Source: Planctomycetaceae bacterium
GTDB taxonomy: Bacteria; Planctomycetota; Planctomycetia; Planctomycetales; Planctomycetaceae
Direction of reading: 5' to 3'
DNA: 63,314 nt
Assembly (NCBI GenBank): GCA_028284145.1
Contig: JANQSH010000036.1
Span: forward strand, 1 to 63,314
Below the pieces are notes generated by a model that saw only the letters and a list, made by a program, of their open reading frames with translations, had not been told where the DNA came from and searched no databases. Position numbers and translations under genes: made by a program. This document shows positions 1 through 9,009 of the stretch, one piece after another; the stretch's first letter is position 1; each line of letters starts with the position of its first letter.

Positions 1-98
1 GTCAAGATTAAAATTTGGGTTCGGTAAAGTTGCAAGGAGCGACAACGGAGCGGGTTATGTCAACCCGCACCCCAAAACAAAGCCTTGACAAGGCACTA
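1..98 (+). repeat. Family B element, copy B1 (left end cut by window)
   Basis: This is one of six copies of a roughly 100-bp interspersed repeat. The copy lacks about ten bases at its left end because the window begins there; its right end is GGCACTA at 92-98. The ATG at 57 lies inside the repeat and opens the reading frame of the membrane protein that follows. Other copies are at 4456, 16708, 18018, 27173 and 35763. Confidence 0.85.
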
Positions 99-509
99 GG
101 CCTGCTTCCTTCTTGTATTGTGCTCACCCTTGTGACGTCCGTTTTGCTCACTGCCATGCCGGGGTTGCTGGGCGATGAGGCAGGGCTGCTGCATAAAGTG
201 TTGGCCACGATGACATCAGTGATATCCCTGATCATTCTGGGGATCGGATATGACATTCATCGCATTCGATGGCGCATAGTTTTTGGGATTCCCGGCGTCC
301 TGTTTCTCCTGGTCAATATGGCTCTGCCGACGGATTGCTGTTATACGGTGAATGTCTGGGCTGCCGGAAAACTCGACATTTCTGAGGTAACGCTGGTCAA
401 CTGGCTCGGCTTCCTGATGACACCCTTCGGTACGATTCTGCTGATCTGTGCGCACGTCGTGAATCGAACGCGAATGAAGAAATCCCCGGTGAAAAAGAAG
501 CCGCGGTAA
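57..509 (+). CDS. Small membrane protein whose start lies in a repeat
   Basis: The product is 150 residues with about four hydrophobic segments (roughly residues 17-35, 49-61, 72-86 and 112-130) and a basic C-terminus ending KKSPVKKKPR, so it is probably an integral inner-membrane protein. I do not recognise the family. The first 14 residues (MSTRTPKQSLDKAL) are encoded by repeat element B1, and the same peptide is readable from other copies of that repeat, so it is not original gene sequence. Either the insertion removed the native start and the ATG at 57 replaced it, or translation begins further in, for example at the ATG at 156. It converges with tadG, with only 51 bp between their stops. 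Function is unknown. Confidence 0.6.
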   Translation: MSTRTPKQSLDKALGLLPSCIVLTLVTSVLLTAMPGLLGDEAGLLHKVLATMTSVISLIILGIGYDIHRIRWRIVFGIPGVLFLLVNMALPTDCCYTVNVWAAGKLDISEVTLVNWLGFLMTPFGTILLICAHVVNRTRMKKSPVKKKPR

Positions 510-560
510 GTGGCCACACGCCACCAGCCATTTTGACGTTACGTTTTGCAGCCGCGCAGT

Positions 561-1742
561 TCAGCGCACCGTTCTCACTAATGCCGGGGCGAGCAGGCGT
601 TCCGACTGAGTTCCAACCGCATCGAGGAACGAAGAGAGGTCGCCGGACCGGATGGAAGACAGATCAGAAGACCATTTGGTGGAAGCATTCTGATCCGCGA
701 TTCGAGAAGGGATGCGAGTTAACATTCCGCCACTCGTATCGATATCGGCGATTCCAAAACCAATGACAACGCGATCACCGGAGGGAAGTACCGCGAAAAC
801 TGGAACATATCTCTGGCCGATCGCTACATCGAGGGTCGTTTCGATGGGAAGAGTATCTCCCACCGAAACAACGCGGGGGCTGACGGCTCTGCCGACAACT
901 CCACCACTCATTACGCCACTGACAACTGAAAAATTGACTTCCGTTCCTGTAGTTAAGCTGTTCCAACTGGTCAACTCAATCCAGAAGGGGGCCACGCCAT
1001 ATTGCAGAGTACCGGAATGAACGCCAACCGTCCGCGCAATCCTTTCGTGCGCAATGGCTGTGGCGCGTACGATCGTGCCGCGTTCAATTCGGTTCATGTA
1101 GTTCGCATTTCCGAATGGGCCACGTCCGAACAGATAAGGAACTGTTGGTCCAGCCGAGCCGACACCACTGTCAAATGTCTCGCCCGAACGGCGCAACCGC
1201 ACCAGAAAGGCATCTTCACTGCTCAAATCAAAATCGGTCCGAGCATAATCTGATTCTTCGATGTGATCTGAGTCGGCTGTATCGTAGCCTCCTGAAACCA
1301 TGTCGCCATGAATCCTGTTCGCCAGATTCTGCTCCAAATCATATTCTGAATACGGCTGCGCGCTGGCAATCCTGCGAGAGGCCTTAAAATTTGTGCCTTC
1401 CAGTGCAATTCCGTCCTCAAACGTGACGTTCGGGCCGATTCCCAGGTTGAAGTTTCCTTGCCCACTTGAAGCGTTCAGGTCATCGTCGAAGACCGCTGCG
1501 GCGAGTTTGGAAACCTGTTCGCGTTTTTCCATTTCAGTCTTCGTGGTGTCGTCGCGGTACCGCAGTCCTTCCACGGCAGCAGAGTTGACGACCGTCTGCA
1601 TCTGGCGTCGGGTGAGGATGACCAGTCCCGTATGGACGATCAGCGACATCAACGGGATGATCGCGAACAGCAAAACGGCAAACCAGGGCATGAGACTGCC
1701 CCTGCGATTGATTCTCGCATTGACGGAAGATAACCGCTTCAC
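561..1742 (-). CDS. tadG: TadG-like pilus assembly protein
   Basis: The 393-residue protein has the TadG N-terminus: a basic start, RRGSLMPWF resembling a prepilin-type cleavage region, one long hydrophobic helix at about residues 18-42, then VILTRRQMQTVVNSAAVEGL, the usual layout of a Tad minor pilin with an outward-facing body. The remainder is a predicted beta-rich extracytoplasmic domain. It is the last gene of the Tad operon. Its ATG overlaps the tadE stop by four bases (ATGA), indicating translational coupling. Family knowledge: TadE, TadF and TadG are pseudopilins or anchor proteins that TadV/CpaA processes and that are needed for Flp pilus assembly. Assignment rests on the N-terminus and operon position; the C-terminal part is not conserved enough to identify by eye. 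Confidence 0.75.
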   Translation of the reverse strand: MKRLSSVNARINRRGSLMPWFAVLLFAIIPLMSLIVHTGLVILTRRQMQTVVNSAAVEGLRYRDDTTKTEMEKREQVSKLAAAVFDDDLNASSGQGNFNLGIGPNVTFEDGIALEGTNFKASRRIASAQPYSEYDLEQNLANRIHGDMVSGGYDTADSDHIEESDYARTDFDLSSEDAFLVRLRRSGETFDSGVGSAGPTVPYLFGRGPFGNANYMNRIERGTIVRATAIAHERIARTVGVHSGTLQYGVAPFWIELTSWNSLTTGTEVNFSVVSGVMSGGVVGRAVSPRVVSVGDTLPIETTLDVAIGQRYVPVFAVLPSGDRVVIGFGIADIDTSGGMLTRIPSRIADQNASTKWSSDLSSIRSGDLSSFLDAVGTQSERLLAPALVRTVR

Positions 1743-2728
1743 TCGAATACCTCGCGTCGATAGATGGCCTGAGCCGAGAGGACTTTGCGATAGGGCCGGA
1801 CTTGTATGTCAAAAGCTTCCAAATGTCCCATCCCGTATCGCCCGCTATGTGAGCGAAGCCCGTCCGTCACCGAATCGGCTTGAACTTCGAGCGTGTATGG
1901 CGATGGTGGATTGAAGTTCCCATCAGTCGCGGGCACCGGATGGTTCAGAATACCTTCTTCACCAAGAGCATTGCCGACGTTCCCCGAAATCGAACCATCT
2001 TCCAGTTCATATTGATACGCGATCATTGCCCCCGATTGAAAAGGGTAGTTGATTCGAAGTGCAACCATTCCCTCAAACCCGGATACTGAGGAATTCAGAC
2101 TAAGCGGACCGTTACCCTCACTCCGAATCTCCTCGATAACAGCATGCCACTCGATCGTGGTTTCCTCTCCCGTTGCCGCCCGATCCGTGACGACAGGAAT
2201 CAGCACGGTCAATTCGCTTGTGTTAGGATTGGTAACGAGCGCCCCGGGATACCGGACGAGTCGCTGCCCATTATGTTCCTGATGGATCAGCAGCGTTTGC
2301 AGAAGACGATTAATGATGGGCTTGTCTGCGAAATAATCACTCAAGGTCTGACCAGCGGCAAGATCATTATCGAGATCGACCACCAGGTATTGTTCGTCGA
2401 ATATCTGCGCGGCGAACTCCGGGTCAGCGAAAACGTTTGGTACACTACCCGAAATCGTTGCCGACGGATCTGTACTTGAGCGACCTGTTGTTCCCAGATC
2501 AGGAAACTCAACTGCAGGAGGAAGCGGCAGCCTGGAAAATTCCTGCGCGCCGACATCGGCCGCTTGTTGCAGAACGTTGGCTCCGAACAGCAGGAAGCCG
2601 AACGTCAACATCGCTCCGAAGAGTAACGTCAATATAAACGCGATAATGGCGAACTCGACCAGGGCCTGGCCCCGGCGGTGTTTGTTCGACCGACGTAATG
2701 GTCTGGACCGCGTTCCAATCCGGGACAT
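1739..2728 (-). CDS. tadE: TadE-like pseudopilin
   Basis: The protein has 329 residues, with a basic leader, then RRGQALVEFAIIAFILTLLF at about residues 18-37. This is the TadE signature: Gly before the cleavage site, Glu at +5 and a hydrophobic helix. TadE proteins are usually 150-200 residues, so the C-terminal extracytoplasmic domain of about 270 residues is long. It lies between tadD and tadG in the Tad operon and overlaps tadG by four bases. By family knowledge the leader would be cleaved after the Gly by the CpaA-type peptidase encoded at the head of the operon. Confidence 0.8.
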   Translation of the reverse strand: MSRIGTRSRPLRRSNKHRRGQALVEFAIIAFILTLLFGAMLTFGFLLFGANVLQQAADVGAQEFSRLPLPPAVEFPDLGTTGRSSTDPSATISGSVPNVFADPEFAAQIFDEQYLVVDLDNDLAAGQTLSDYFADKPIINRLLQTLLIHQEHNGQRLVRYPGALVTNPNTSELTVLIPVVTDRAATGEETTIEWHAVIEEIRSEGNGPLSLNSSVSGFEGMVALRINYPFQSGAMIAYQYELEDGSISGNVGNALGEEGILNHPVPATDGNFNPPSPYTLEVQADSVTDGLRSHSGRYGMGHLEAFDIQVRPYRKVLSAQAIYRREVFE

Positions 2729-2825
2729 CAGTTCTCACCTGCAACAGAATTCAACTCAAAAGTGTAAATGCACAACAAATGCATTTTACGGGTCGGCAAC
2801 TGTCCAAGGCAAGTCTGAGTTGGTT

Positions 2826-3566
2826 TCAGTGAGGGTTGGGCTGGTCAGAAATGGCAAGCTCAGGGTGATCATCGAAATATCTCAAGATGGCCTCAGGCTG
2901 CCTGAGTGCAGGATCAAGCCGCTTCGATTCGAGAAAAGCGGTCCGGGCTTTGTCGAATTCGCCCAACTGACTGTACACAATCCCCATGTTGTAGTGTGCG
3001 TTTGCTGGAGTCGACGCTTGTTGAAACGCGGTTTCCGCCTCATCAAATCGTTTTTCCGATCCTAGAGTTAACCCCAAATTGGTCCAGGCTCGGGCATGAC
3101 CTGGTTCCAGTTTGACAACCTCTCGAAAACACTTTTCTGCCTCTGAAAACTGTTGTCGTTGAAAGTAAAAATAGCCAAGGTCGTTCAACAGATCGGCATC
3201 GTCCGGAGATTCCTCGAGAGCAGCCTGATATTCTTTCCACGCTGATTCAGTATTTCCGAGGCAATCGTGCAATACGGCCAACCGATGGGAAATGCCCGGG
3301 CAATTCGGTTGATGTACGCGCGCCCGTTCATATTGGATGATTGCGTCTTCAAGTCGATCCTTCGCCTCCAACTGTTGCGCCGTGGAAACACAGGCCTGTG
3401 CCGCTAACTTCGGAGAAAGTTGTTTGAGTGGAGATGTCGGCTGAACCCCTGCTCGAGCGGAAGGTGACTGCACGATCTCAGATCTGGGCATGACTCCACA
3501 TCCGGTCAGAACGATGACTCCGGCCAGAGTTGCCAGGAAGTGGAAATTTCGACGATGTGGATTCAT
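2826..3566 (-). CDS. tadD: TadD-like TPR lipoprotein
   Basis: The 246-residue protein starts with a lipoprotein signal (hydrophobic stretch, then VLTGCG, lipobox Cys at about residue 23). It is followed by four to five tetratricopeptide repeats at about residues 55-220, with typical A-x-x-x-Y/F and P-x-x-A/P patterns such as NDLGYFYFQRQQFSEAEKCF. TadD is the outer-membrane TPR lipoprotein of the Tad system, thought to act like a pilotin in secretin placement. The position between the unnamed lipoprotein and tadE supports this. The 97-bp gap to tadE has no obvious terminator, so co-transcription is likely. Confidence 0.85.
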   Translation of the reverse strand: MNPHRRNFHFLATLAGVIVLTGCGVMPRSEIVQSPSARAGVQPTSPLKQLSPKLAAQACVSTAQQLEAKDRLEDAIIQYERARVHQPNCPGISHRLAVLHDCLGNTESAWKEYQAALEESPDDADLLNDLGYFYFQRQQFSEAEKCFREVVKLEPGHARAWTNLGLTLGSEKRFDEAETAFQQASTPANAHYNMGIVYSQLGEFDKARTAFLESKRLDPALRQPEAILRYFDDHPELAISDQPNPH

Positions 3567-3613
3567 TTTTGCACCTGTAACGTGTGTTCGGTAGAGACAG
3601 GATTAAATGGGTT

Positions 3614-3715
3614 TAGAGCGTATTACGCTCTTCTATGCCGCGATGGGAGTCGTTTGGCCTGCAAACACAGGCCCTCACGAGCCAGAGATGTCACACAAGA
3701 AAGTAACCGCTTCTA
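3614..3715 (+). repeat. Family A element, copy A1
   Basis: This copy is about 100 bp with TA at both ends (3614-3615 and 3714-3715). It contains the left palindrome GAGCGTATTACGCTC and a perfect central hairpin GGCCTG-loop-CAGGCC. On the minus strand the right-hand TA plus the next base forms the TAG stop of the lipoprotein gene at 3713. Deleting 3614-3713 would leave TAA there. Confidence 0.85.
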
Positions 3716-4285
3716 GAAGCCCGTACTCAACGAGTTATTTCCTCCACCAGAACTTTGAATCTGTCGAAACGTGCGGACCGCTTCGTCACCAGACAATCCC
3801 TCAGATCGAGGGCGTCCGATCAGGACTCGCTTCTCGGCACTCGGAACTCCTGCGTTTGTTAACTCCGCGATGATGTATTGTCGGCGAAATTCATTCAGAG
3901 CACGGACGCGTTCCATGGCGTCATCGATCGTCTCATCTGCTCCGATAATGACATCCTGTGGTTCGATGATGATCGGATTCGCAAATGCTCCAATGATCTC
4001 AATCATCAAATTCAAATGCCGACGACCTTCAGGACCAAGCTGATTTCCACCCTGGTACCATTCACGCTGAAAGATCACGAATTCCTCGACAGCGGCTACT
4101 CGGTGAAGGTGTTTATAGTCGTTAAGCGATGTTCCAATTGGAACCGGTGTGGCTTCCAAAGGTACGGTAGGGGCACAGAGATGTTCTTTGTAGTGCCAAT
4201 CGCGAATGCGTTGACATCCAGTTGCAATCACAAGAAGGACCGCGCCGGTCACAATTGTTTGCAGGAATTGACGACTGATGAACAT
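3713..4285 (-). CDS. Tad-locus lipoprotein, possibly CpaD/OmpA-like
   Basis: The protein has 190 residues, taking the ATG that precedes a clear lipoprotein signal: a hydrophobic core of about 15 residues, then ATGC with the lipid-bearing Cys near residue 24. The C-terminal half (about 110-170) reads EPQDVIIGADETIDDAMERV, then LNEFRRQYIIAELTNAGVPS. This helical pattern recalls OmpA-like or CpaD-like periplasmic domains, but I cannot assign the family firmly. It lies in the Tad operon between the secretin and tadD, where a secretin-associated lipoprotein would be expected. The stop codon (TAG) is formed by the end of repeat A1, and the original stop was probably TAA. Confidence 0.7.
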   Translation of the reverse strand: MFISRQFLQTIVTGAVLLVIATGCQRIRDWHYKEHLCAPTVPLEATPVPIGTSLNDYKHLHRVAAVEEFVIFQREWYQGGNQLGPEGRRHLNLMIEIIGAFANPIIIEPQDVIIGADETIDDAMERVRALNEFRRQYIIAELTNAGVPSAEKRVLIGRPRSEGLSGDEAVRTFRQIQSSGGGNNSLSTGF

Positions 4286-4353
4286 GAGAAATGTCCCGGG
4301 ATGATTGTTTTGCAGTGGAGTTAAGATCACGGTTTCGCTCTGTTGGGGCTGCT

Positions 4354-4455
4354 GGAGCGTATGACGCTCTTCTATGCCGCGGTGGGCGTCGTTTGGCTTG
4401 CAAACACAGGCTCTCACAAGCCAGAGATGTCACACCAGAAAGTAAACTGCTCCTG
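4354..4455 (+). repeat. Family A element, copy A2
   Basis: The copy runs from GGAGCGTATGACGCTC to AGTAAACTGCTCCT and abuts family B copy B2 directly, so the two form a composite block in the gap between the Tad secretin and the downstream lipoprotein. The central stem GCTTG/CAGGC retains pairing through a G-U wobble. Confidence 0.8.
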
Positions 4456-4559
4456 TACCTTGTCAAGGCTTCGTTTGGGGGGACGGATTGACATAACCCG
4501 CTCTGTTGTCGCTCCTTGCAACTTTACCGAACCCAAATTTTAATCTTGACGGACCACTA
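4456..4559 (-). repeat. Family B element, copy B2
   Basis: This copy is nearly identical to B1 and B3 over TCAAGATTAAAATTTGGG and the following 50 bases, on the opposite strand to B1. The TA at its end (4558-4559) plus the first element base gives the TAG stop of the secretin gene. Confidence 0.85.
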
Positions 4560-6692
4560 GTTACGACCATCACTATATCCTGAAGGCCCCAGGATGAGTG
4601 TCTGTTGCAATCGACGGCGACGGGCCTGTGGTGTTTCCGCCGGGGCAGGATTCACATTCGTTTGACTGTCAACAGGCGTGGCAATGGCATGCATTGGAAC
4701 TGACTCAACTGTGATGTCTGGCAAAGTCACACCGGAATCGAGTGACCGAGTGAGTGGAACAGGAAATCCCTCTTCGTTTGCGACTTCACAAGCGTTCGTT
4801 ATGCATTCGCTCCCCCATAAGCCACAGGGAACAACTTGACCGGGAATCGTACATTCCAGAGAGTGTTTGTAGGCATTCATGCGATAGAGATCATTTCTGA
4901 CTGGTGTGCGGTAATCACACAATCGAACGCTCTCCATTCGCCCTAACAGAAAGAACTCGATGTCACTTGGTTCAAAGAGATCCGATCCCGGCAGGGGGGG
5001 CCGCTCACATTCGTCAATCGGCTGTACGAGGTAGGGTGTTACCAGAATCACCAACTCCTGCTCGTCATAAGAGTTCCCGTCCTGTTTGAACAAACGTCCG
5101 ATGATGGGAGCATCGCCAGCAAATGGGACGCGGTTCGAGTTGGTCCCAAAGTTGTTTTGAATCAACCCCGCGACCGCCAGAGTCTCGCCTTCGCGAAGTT
5201 CCACTGTTGTCTGGAATGTTCGCTGAGTCAGTCCAGGCACACTGGAGGTGCCAATGGTTGTGCCGCCTGCCTCGTCCCGAGCGCTCACCGATGCCTGCAG
5301 ATTGAGACGGACACGGTTTTTGTCTGTGATGACAGGTAAAAAGGAAAGTTGGACACCGAACGATTGAAACTGCACACCCTGCAACCCTGCCGCAGTGAAG
5401 CCGGTGACCTGTGGTATCGGAAACGAACCACCGACCTGAAAATTGGCTGGTCGACCGTTGAGTGTTGTCAGTTCAGGCTCTGCCAGCGAACGCGCCAGGT
5501 TGATCTGTTTCAATGCATTGATGGCCAGTTCAAAATCCCCCCGATTGATCACCAGACTGCCTCCGGTAATTGAGGTGGCGGTCGCGCTGGTCGCCGCACC
5601 AGCAGCCGGCGAAAAACTGAACAGTCCCAACGAATCACTCGGTGCGTGGGACAGGCTTGCTCCAATTGCCCGAGCAGCGCTTCGATTCACTTCGGCGACC
5701 GTCACTTTGAGCATCACCTGTTGGACACCCGGCACGCGGAGCATGTTGATCACGCTTGAGTCTGTCCGCAATAGAAAATTCTCAAGAGCGCCGGGGTGAA
5801 ACTCACCGTCCGATCCGGGCGTGGCAACAATGTCGATATTCTGCACCGGAATTGTCTCCGGTCCGCCGGGAGCCTGATCCCCCAGTATGGCGAGGATTTG
5901 TGTCGCTTCTTCGATATCCTTTGCCTGCCCGCGAATCAGGAGGCGATCGCCAACCAGAGAGAGGTGCACGACACTGTCGGGAAAATTGCGATTGATTTCC
6001 TTCTCCAAAGCGAGGTAATTCGCTTCCAGTCGCGACTTTGCAGCCGGATCGGGAAAGACCCTCACAAGATAACTCAGGACATCCTGCTTGTCGGCGTTTT
6101 CCTCGTTCTTGAACCAGACATTGAGAACGGTCGTTCCGGCTGTTTTTCCAATGACCGAAAGTTCGTTTTCCGTAATCAGAGTATAATCCGCAACCGTGTC
6201 CCCACTGATTTGCAGACGGAAAGGGGGAGCCTTAAAAACCAGGATCCGAGGACGACCAATCACCAGGTCCAGGGTGTTTTCGGTGTCCAGAGTGCGGTCG
6301 ACATACTTATTGAATTTCGCAACCGTCTCGGCAGTCGGATTTGGCGTCAATCCGTAGGGAGTTCCCAGGGATGGAAGACGTACCGCATCTGGTCGGTAGG
6401 GGCCAGTCGGCTGAGGCAATGGAGGAGTCGATTCCGTTCGAGCATCCTGAGATCGCAATTGTTGAACAGGCTGTTCTGTCACACTGGGAACTGGCACACC
6501 CTGCACTAATCTCGTGAATGGTGTTATCGATGATTCCTTCGCATCGAAAGGGAGATCCTGCCCTTTTGCATCAGGGACAGGACACACATACGAAAACAGA
6601 GAGAGAAGTACGAGGAATTGGCAGGATTTGCCTGGGGCGCGAAGAATTCGCAGCCATTTGTGAAAAATTGCCGATACCATTCCGTTCCCCAA
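4557..6692 (-). CDS. cpaC: Tad pilus outer-membrane secretin (CpaC/RcpA)
   Basis: The protein is 711 residues and begins with a long N-region and a signal peptide (hydrophobic at about 24-38). Residues 115-215 form the pilus/secretin N-terminal domain. A BON-like segment follows at about 225-275 (LEKEINRNFPDSVVHLSLVG, then RLLIRGQAKDIEEATQILAI), and the secretin domain covers about 320-560, including VPGVQQVMLKVTVAEVNRSA and VPFAGDAPIIGRLFK. The C-terminal 130 residues are an extension not seen in short family members. It would form the outer-membrane channel for the Flp pilus. In many Tad loci rcpA sits next to rcpC/cpaB; here it is downstream of tadC and DUF192. The stop TAG is created at the junction with repeat B2. 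Confidence 0.9.
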   Translation of the reverse strand: MGNGMVSAIFHKWLRILRAPGKSCQFLVLLSLFSYVCPVPDAKGQDLPFDAKESSITPFTRLVQGVPVPSVTEQPVQQLRSQDARTESTPPLPQPTGPYRPDAVRLPSLGTPYGLTPNPTAETVAKFNKYVDRTLDTENTLDLVIGRPRILVFKAPPFRLQISGDTVADYTLITENELSVIGKTAGTTVLNVWFKNEENADKQDVLSYLVRVFPDPAAKSRLEANYLALEKEINRNFPDSVVHLSLVGDRLLIRGQAKDIEEATQILAILGDQAPGGPETIPVQNIDIVATPGSDGEFHPGALENFLLRTDSSVINMLRVPGVQQVMLKVTVAEVNRSAARAIGASLSHAPSDSLGLFSFSPAAGAATSATATSITGGSLVINRGDFELAINALKQINLARSLAEPELTTLNGRPANFQVGGSFPIPQVTGFTAAGLQGVQFQSFGVQLSFLPVITDKNRVRLNLQASVSARDEAGGTTIGTSSVPGLTQRTFQTTVELREGETLAVAGLIQNNFGTNSNRVPFAGDAPIIGRLFKQDGNSYDEQELVILVTPYLVQPIDECERPPLPGSDLFEPSDIEFFLLGRMESVRLCDYRTPVRNDLYRMNAYKHSLECTIPGQVVPCGLWGSECITNACEVANEEGFPVPLTRSLDSGVTLPDITVESVPMHAIATPVDSQTNVNPAPAETPQARRRRLQQTLILGPSGYSDGRN

Positions 6693-6775
6693 TCGCGATT
6701 AGTGCGGTTCGGTGACTTTGATGTTTGTACAAGTGGTATCGGTTGTATCGGAAATCAGGGTCAGCGAACTTCACT

Positions 6776-7189
6776 TCATTCTCTGTTATTGCAATTGAAC
6801 TGCAAAAACTGAAGGTGTTTTCGTCGGTGAGCAGCCTTGTTGTTTTTCAACTCAAGTCGCATCCCTTGTTCAACATCAATTGTTCCAGCACTGACCTCCA
6901 GGATAGCCCAAGGCTTCTGTTGTGGAACAAAAACCTTCCAGGGACGAACGTTGCGTCGCACTTCCAGAATGCGAGCCTGGCGATCCAGAGAGATGACGTC
7001 GATAGGAAATCGTACGAACAAGGTGTGTATCGAGTGACAAGGCACCAGCAGCAATCCAGTTCCATCCGGCAAAGCCTGCCGAAATTGCAGCCCCCGAAAT
7101 CGCGACCAGATACCATCTGCGATCAGCAGATCATCCAGAATAACTTCGTCTGTATTGCTGTCGACCAGCGGCCCAATCCTGAACATCAT
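6776..7189 (-). CDS. DUF192 family protein in the Tad operon
   Basis: The protein has 137 residues. It contains the DUF192 core: WSRFRGLQFRQALPDGTGLL at about 28-47, then HSIHTLFVRFPIDVISLD and a C-terminal PWAILEVSAGTIDVEQGMRL. The start is fixed by overlap: its ATG lies in ATGA with the tadC stop, so it is translationally coupled to tadC and part of the Tad operon. DUF192 proteins form a small barrel-like fold of unknown role, and many have a signal peptide; none is evident here. What it does for the pilus is unknown. Confidence 0.8.
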   Translation of the reverse strand: MMFRIGPLVDSNTDEVILDDLLIADGIWSRFRGLQFRQALPDGTGLLLVPCHSIHTLFVRFPIDVISLDRQARILEVRRNVRPWKVFVPQQKPWAILEVSAGTIDVEQGMRLELKNNKAAHRRKHLQFLQFNCNNRE

Positions 7190-8121
7190 CCTGCACCTGT
7201 GACCGGTGCCAGAAGCGTGTCCAGTGTTTGCAGGATCTGATAAAAAGGAGCCCCAATGGCGGCAACAAATATCCCCGGCAGGAAACATACGACCAATGGG
7301 ACCAACAGCTTGACCGGTATCGCCATGGCGAATGCGAGGGCTCGTTCACGCCGTCGATTACGGAGGTCCTCCGCTTGGATTCGCAGCACTTCTGCAAGTC
7401 CCGCACCGATTTGTTCCGCCTGAATCACTGCCGAAACAAAAATGCCAAACCAGATGACTTCCAGTCGCCGGGATAAACGCCGTAGTGCATCAATCCTCGA
7501 CCGACCCGCCAGCAGGTCACGTTGAAACGTGCGGAACTCGAGGAAAAGTGGTCGCTCCCCTGGCTGCGTGTCGATAATTTTCTGAATTGCGGAGTCGAAT
7601 CCAAGACCGGCCTCGGCCAATGTCGCCAGCAGGTCAAGCGTCAATGGCAAATCCTGCTCAACCATCAACACTCGCTTTCGGCGAGCAGCGCGGACAACCA
7701 GAGCAGGTAGTCCTGCCAATAACAAAAATGGCATCCACGTCGCCAGATAAACTACAGGTACGAACACTTCGCCAACGCCACCGGGAATCAAAAATAGAAG
7801 TTGCAACGCTAATTCAATCGTTCCCAACAAGTAAAACAGCCAAACGAGTCCCGCTCCCACCAGCGCAAGCATCAATGTCAAACCAATGAAAAAAGCTTCA
7901 CTACGAGGGTGACGGAATCCTGCCAAAAACAGCCATCGAGAAAGCCGTCCCTGTGGATCGCTCTGGAGACTGCTGGCATCCGAAGAATCTGCTTCCACAT
8001 CAAACAGGCGATGTTGAACCATTCCCCGAAGCCGGAGTGATTGCCACCAGACCAGGGCCAGGAACAGGCAACCTCCCATGCCGCAAGCGAGAATCCAAAT
8101 AGCACGGGTCGAAATCATCAT
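7186..8121 (-). CDS. tadC: TadC inner-membrane platform protein
   Basis: The 311-residue protein of the T2SSF (GspF/TadC) family has hydrophobic segments near the N-terminus, at about 75-105 and 115-140, and near the C-terminus. The cytoplasmic core contains EQDLPLTLDLLATLAEAGLG, then GFDSAIQKI, the pattern of the F domain. Together with TadB it forms the inner-membrane platform driven by the CpaF ATPase. I chose the ATG at 8121, just after the tadB stop; an upstream ATG at 8187 would overlap tadB by 44 bp. It ends in ATGA with the DUF192 gene. Confidence 0.85.
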   Translation of the reverse strand: MMISTRAIWILACGMGGCLFLALVWWQSLRLRGMVQHRLFDVEADSSDASSLQSDPQGRLSRWLFLAGFRHPRSEAFFIGLTLMLALVGAGLVWLFYLLGTIELALQLLFLIPGGVGEVFVPVVYLATWMPFLLLAGLPALVVRAARRKRVLMVEQDLPLTLDLLATLAEAGLGFDSAIQKIIDTQPGERPLFLEFRTFQRDLLAGRSRIDALRRLSRRLEVIWFGIFVSAVIQAEQIGAGLAEVLRIQAEDLRNRRRERALAFAMAIPVKLLVPLVVCFLPGIFVAAIGAPFYQILQTLDTLLAPVTGAG

Positions 8122-8143
8122 GAGGGAAAGATCCGAGGACTGT

Positions 8144-9001
8144 TCAAAACTTGACTTTGCTGATTCTTGAAATCCAAACGATCCCAACCCCTTGGAATAA
8201 CATTGCGGTGGTCACCATGCTTTGCCCTATGGTCGATTTCAGGAATGCAGCCATCCGTTCGGGATCATTCCGCCAAATCAGCCCGCCAATGAAATACGTA
8301 ACCAGAATCACGGAAATCACTGACAGGCGGGATTGCGTTGTCATCGCCCGCAGCCGACGAGTCAGTTCGATTCGATCGCGAATTGTGCGTCCCACACTCG
8401 CCAAAGGACGTACCAGACTCCCTCCCACTTCCCAGTTCACCGTTAACGTTGTCGCGAACAGGCGAAATGTTTCCAATGGTACCTGATCTGTCAGGTGTTC
8501 CATGACATCTTTGGGATCGTCGCCATAGCGAATACGACCGACAACCTCCTCCAACTCGTTTCGCAAGGGTTTCCGTGCATCCTGGGCCGCGTGGTCTAAA
8601 GCGTTTTGAATTGAGGCCCCTGCTTTCACCGCTGCCACCATCAAGTCGATGGCATCGGCAAGCTGGTTCTCAATGCGATCCTGTCGCCAGGCAAACCAGA
8701 TGGCATCCGTCTGCATGGCGAGCAGCGCGATGATAACCGACAATGCTGCCGTGTAGACCATTGGTATTGAAAACAACCACCATAACGCTGGAAAAACGGC
8801 AACTGCCAGAACCCAGGGCCACATATAATGCCTGCGGGCAAACAATCGTGGGGCGATCTCTTCGCTGGAAAGTTCGTTGACGTTGTCCGTTTCTTCCGGC
8901 TCATTGCGGAGGCGATCCAGCGAAAGCTGGCGCACTCGTGTCTGTCGGAATGCAAAAAAAATACACGCCACTCCGCCGATCAAAATCAGTGTACTGATCA
9001 A
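8144..9001 (-). CDS. tadB: TadB inner-membrane platform protein
   Basis: This 285-residue T2SSF-domain protein has an N-terminal membrane helix (residues 2-17), two more at about 66-100, and a C-terminal hydrophobic pair. The F domain contains LADAIDLMVAAVKAGASIQN at about 115-134 and RIRYGDDPKDVMEHLTDQVP, both typical of TadB. It starts eight bases after the cpaF stop and precedes tadC, as in most Tad loci. It works with TadC as the pilus assembly platform. Confidence 0.88.
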   Translation of the reverse strand: MISTLILIGGVACIFFAFRQTRVRQLSLDRLRNEPEETDNVNELSSEEIAPRLFARRHYMWPWVLAVAVFPALWWLFSIPMVYTAALSVIIALLAMQTDAIWFAWRQDRIENQLADAIDLMVAAVKAGASIQNALDHAAQDARKPLRNELEEVVGRIRYGDDPKDVMEHLTDQVPLETFRLFATTLTVNWEVGGSLVRPLASVGRTIRDRIELTRRLRAMTTQSRLSVISVILVTYFIGGLIWRNDPERMAAFLKSTIGQSMVTTAMLFQGVGIVWISRISKVKF

Positions 9002-9009
9002 ATAAAAAA

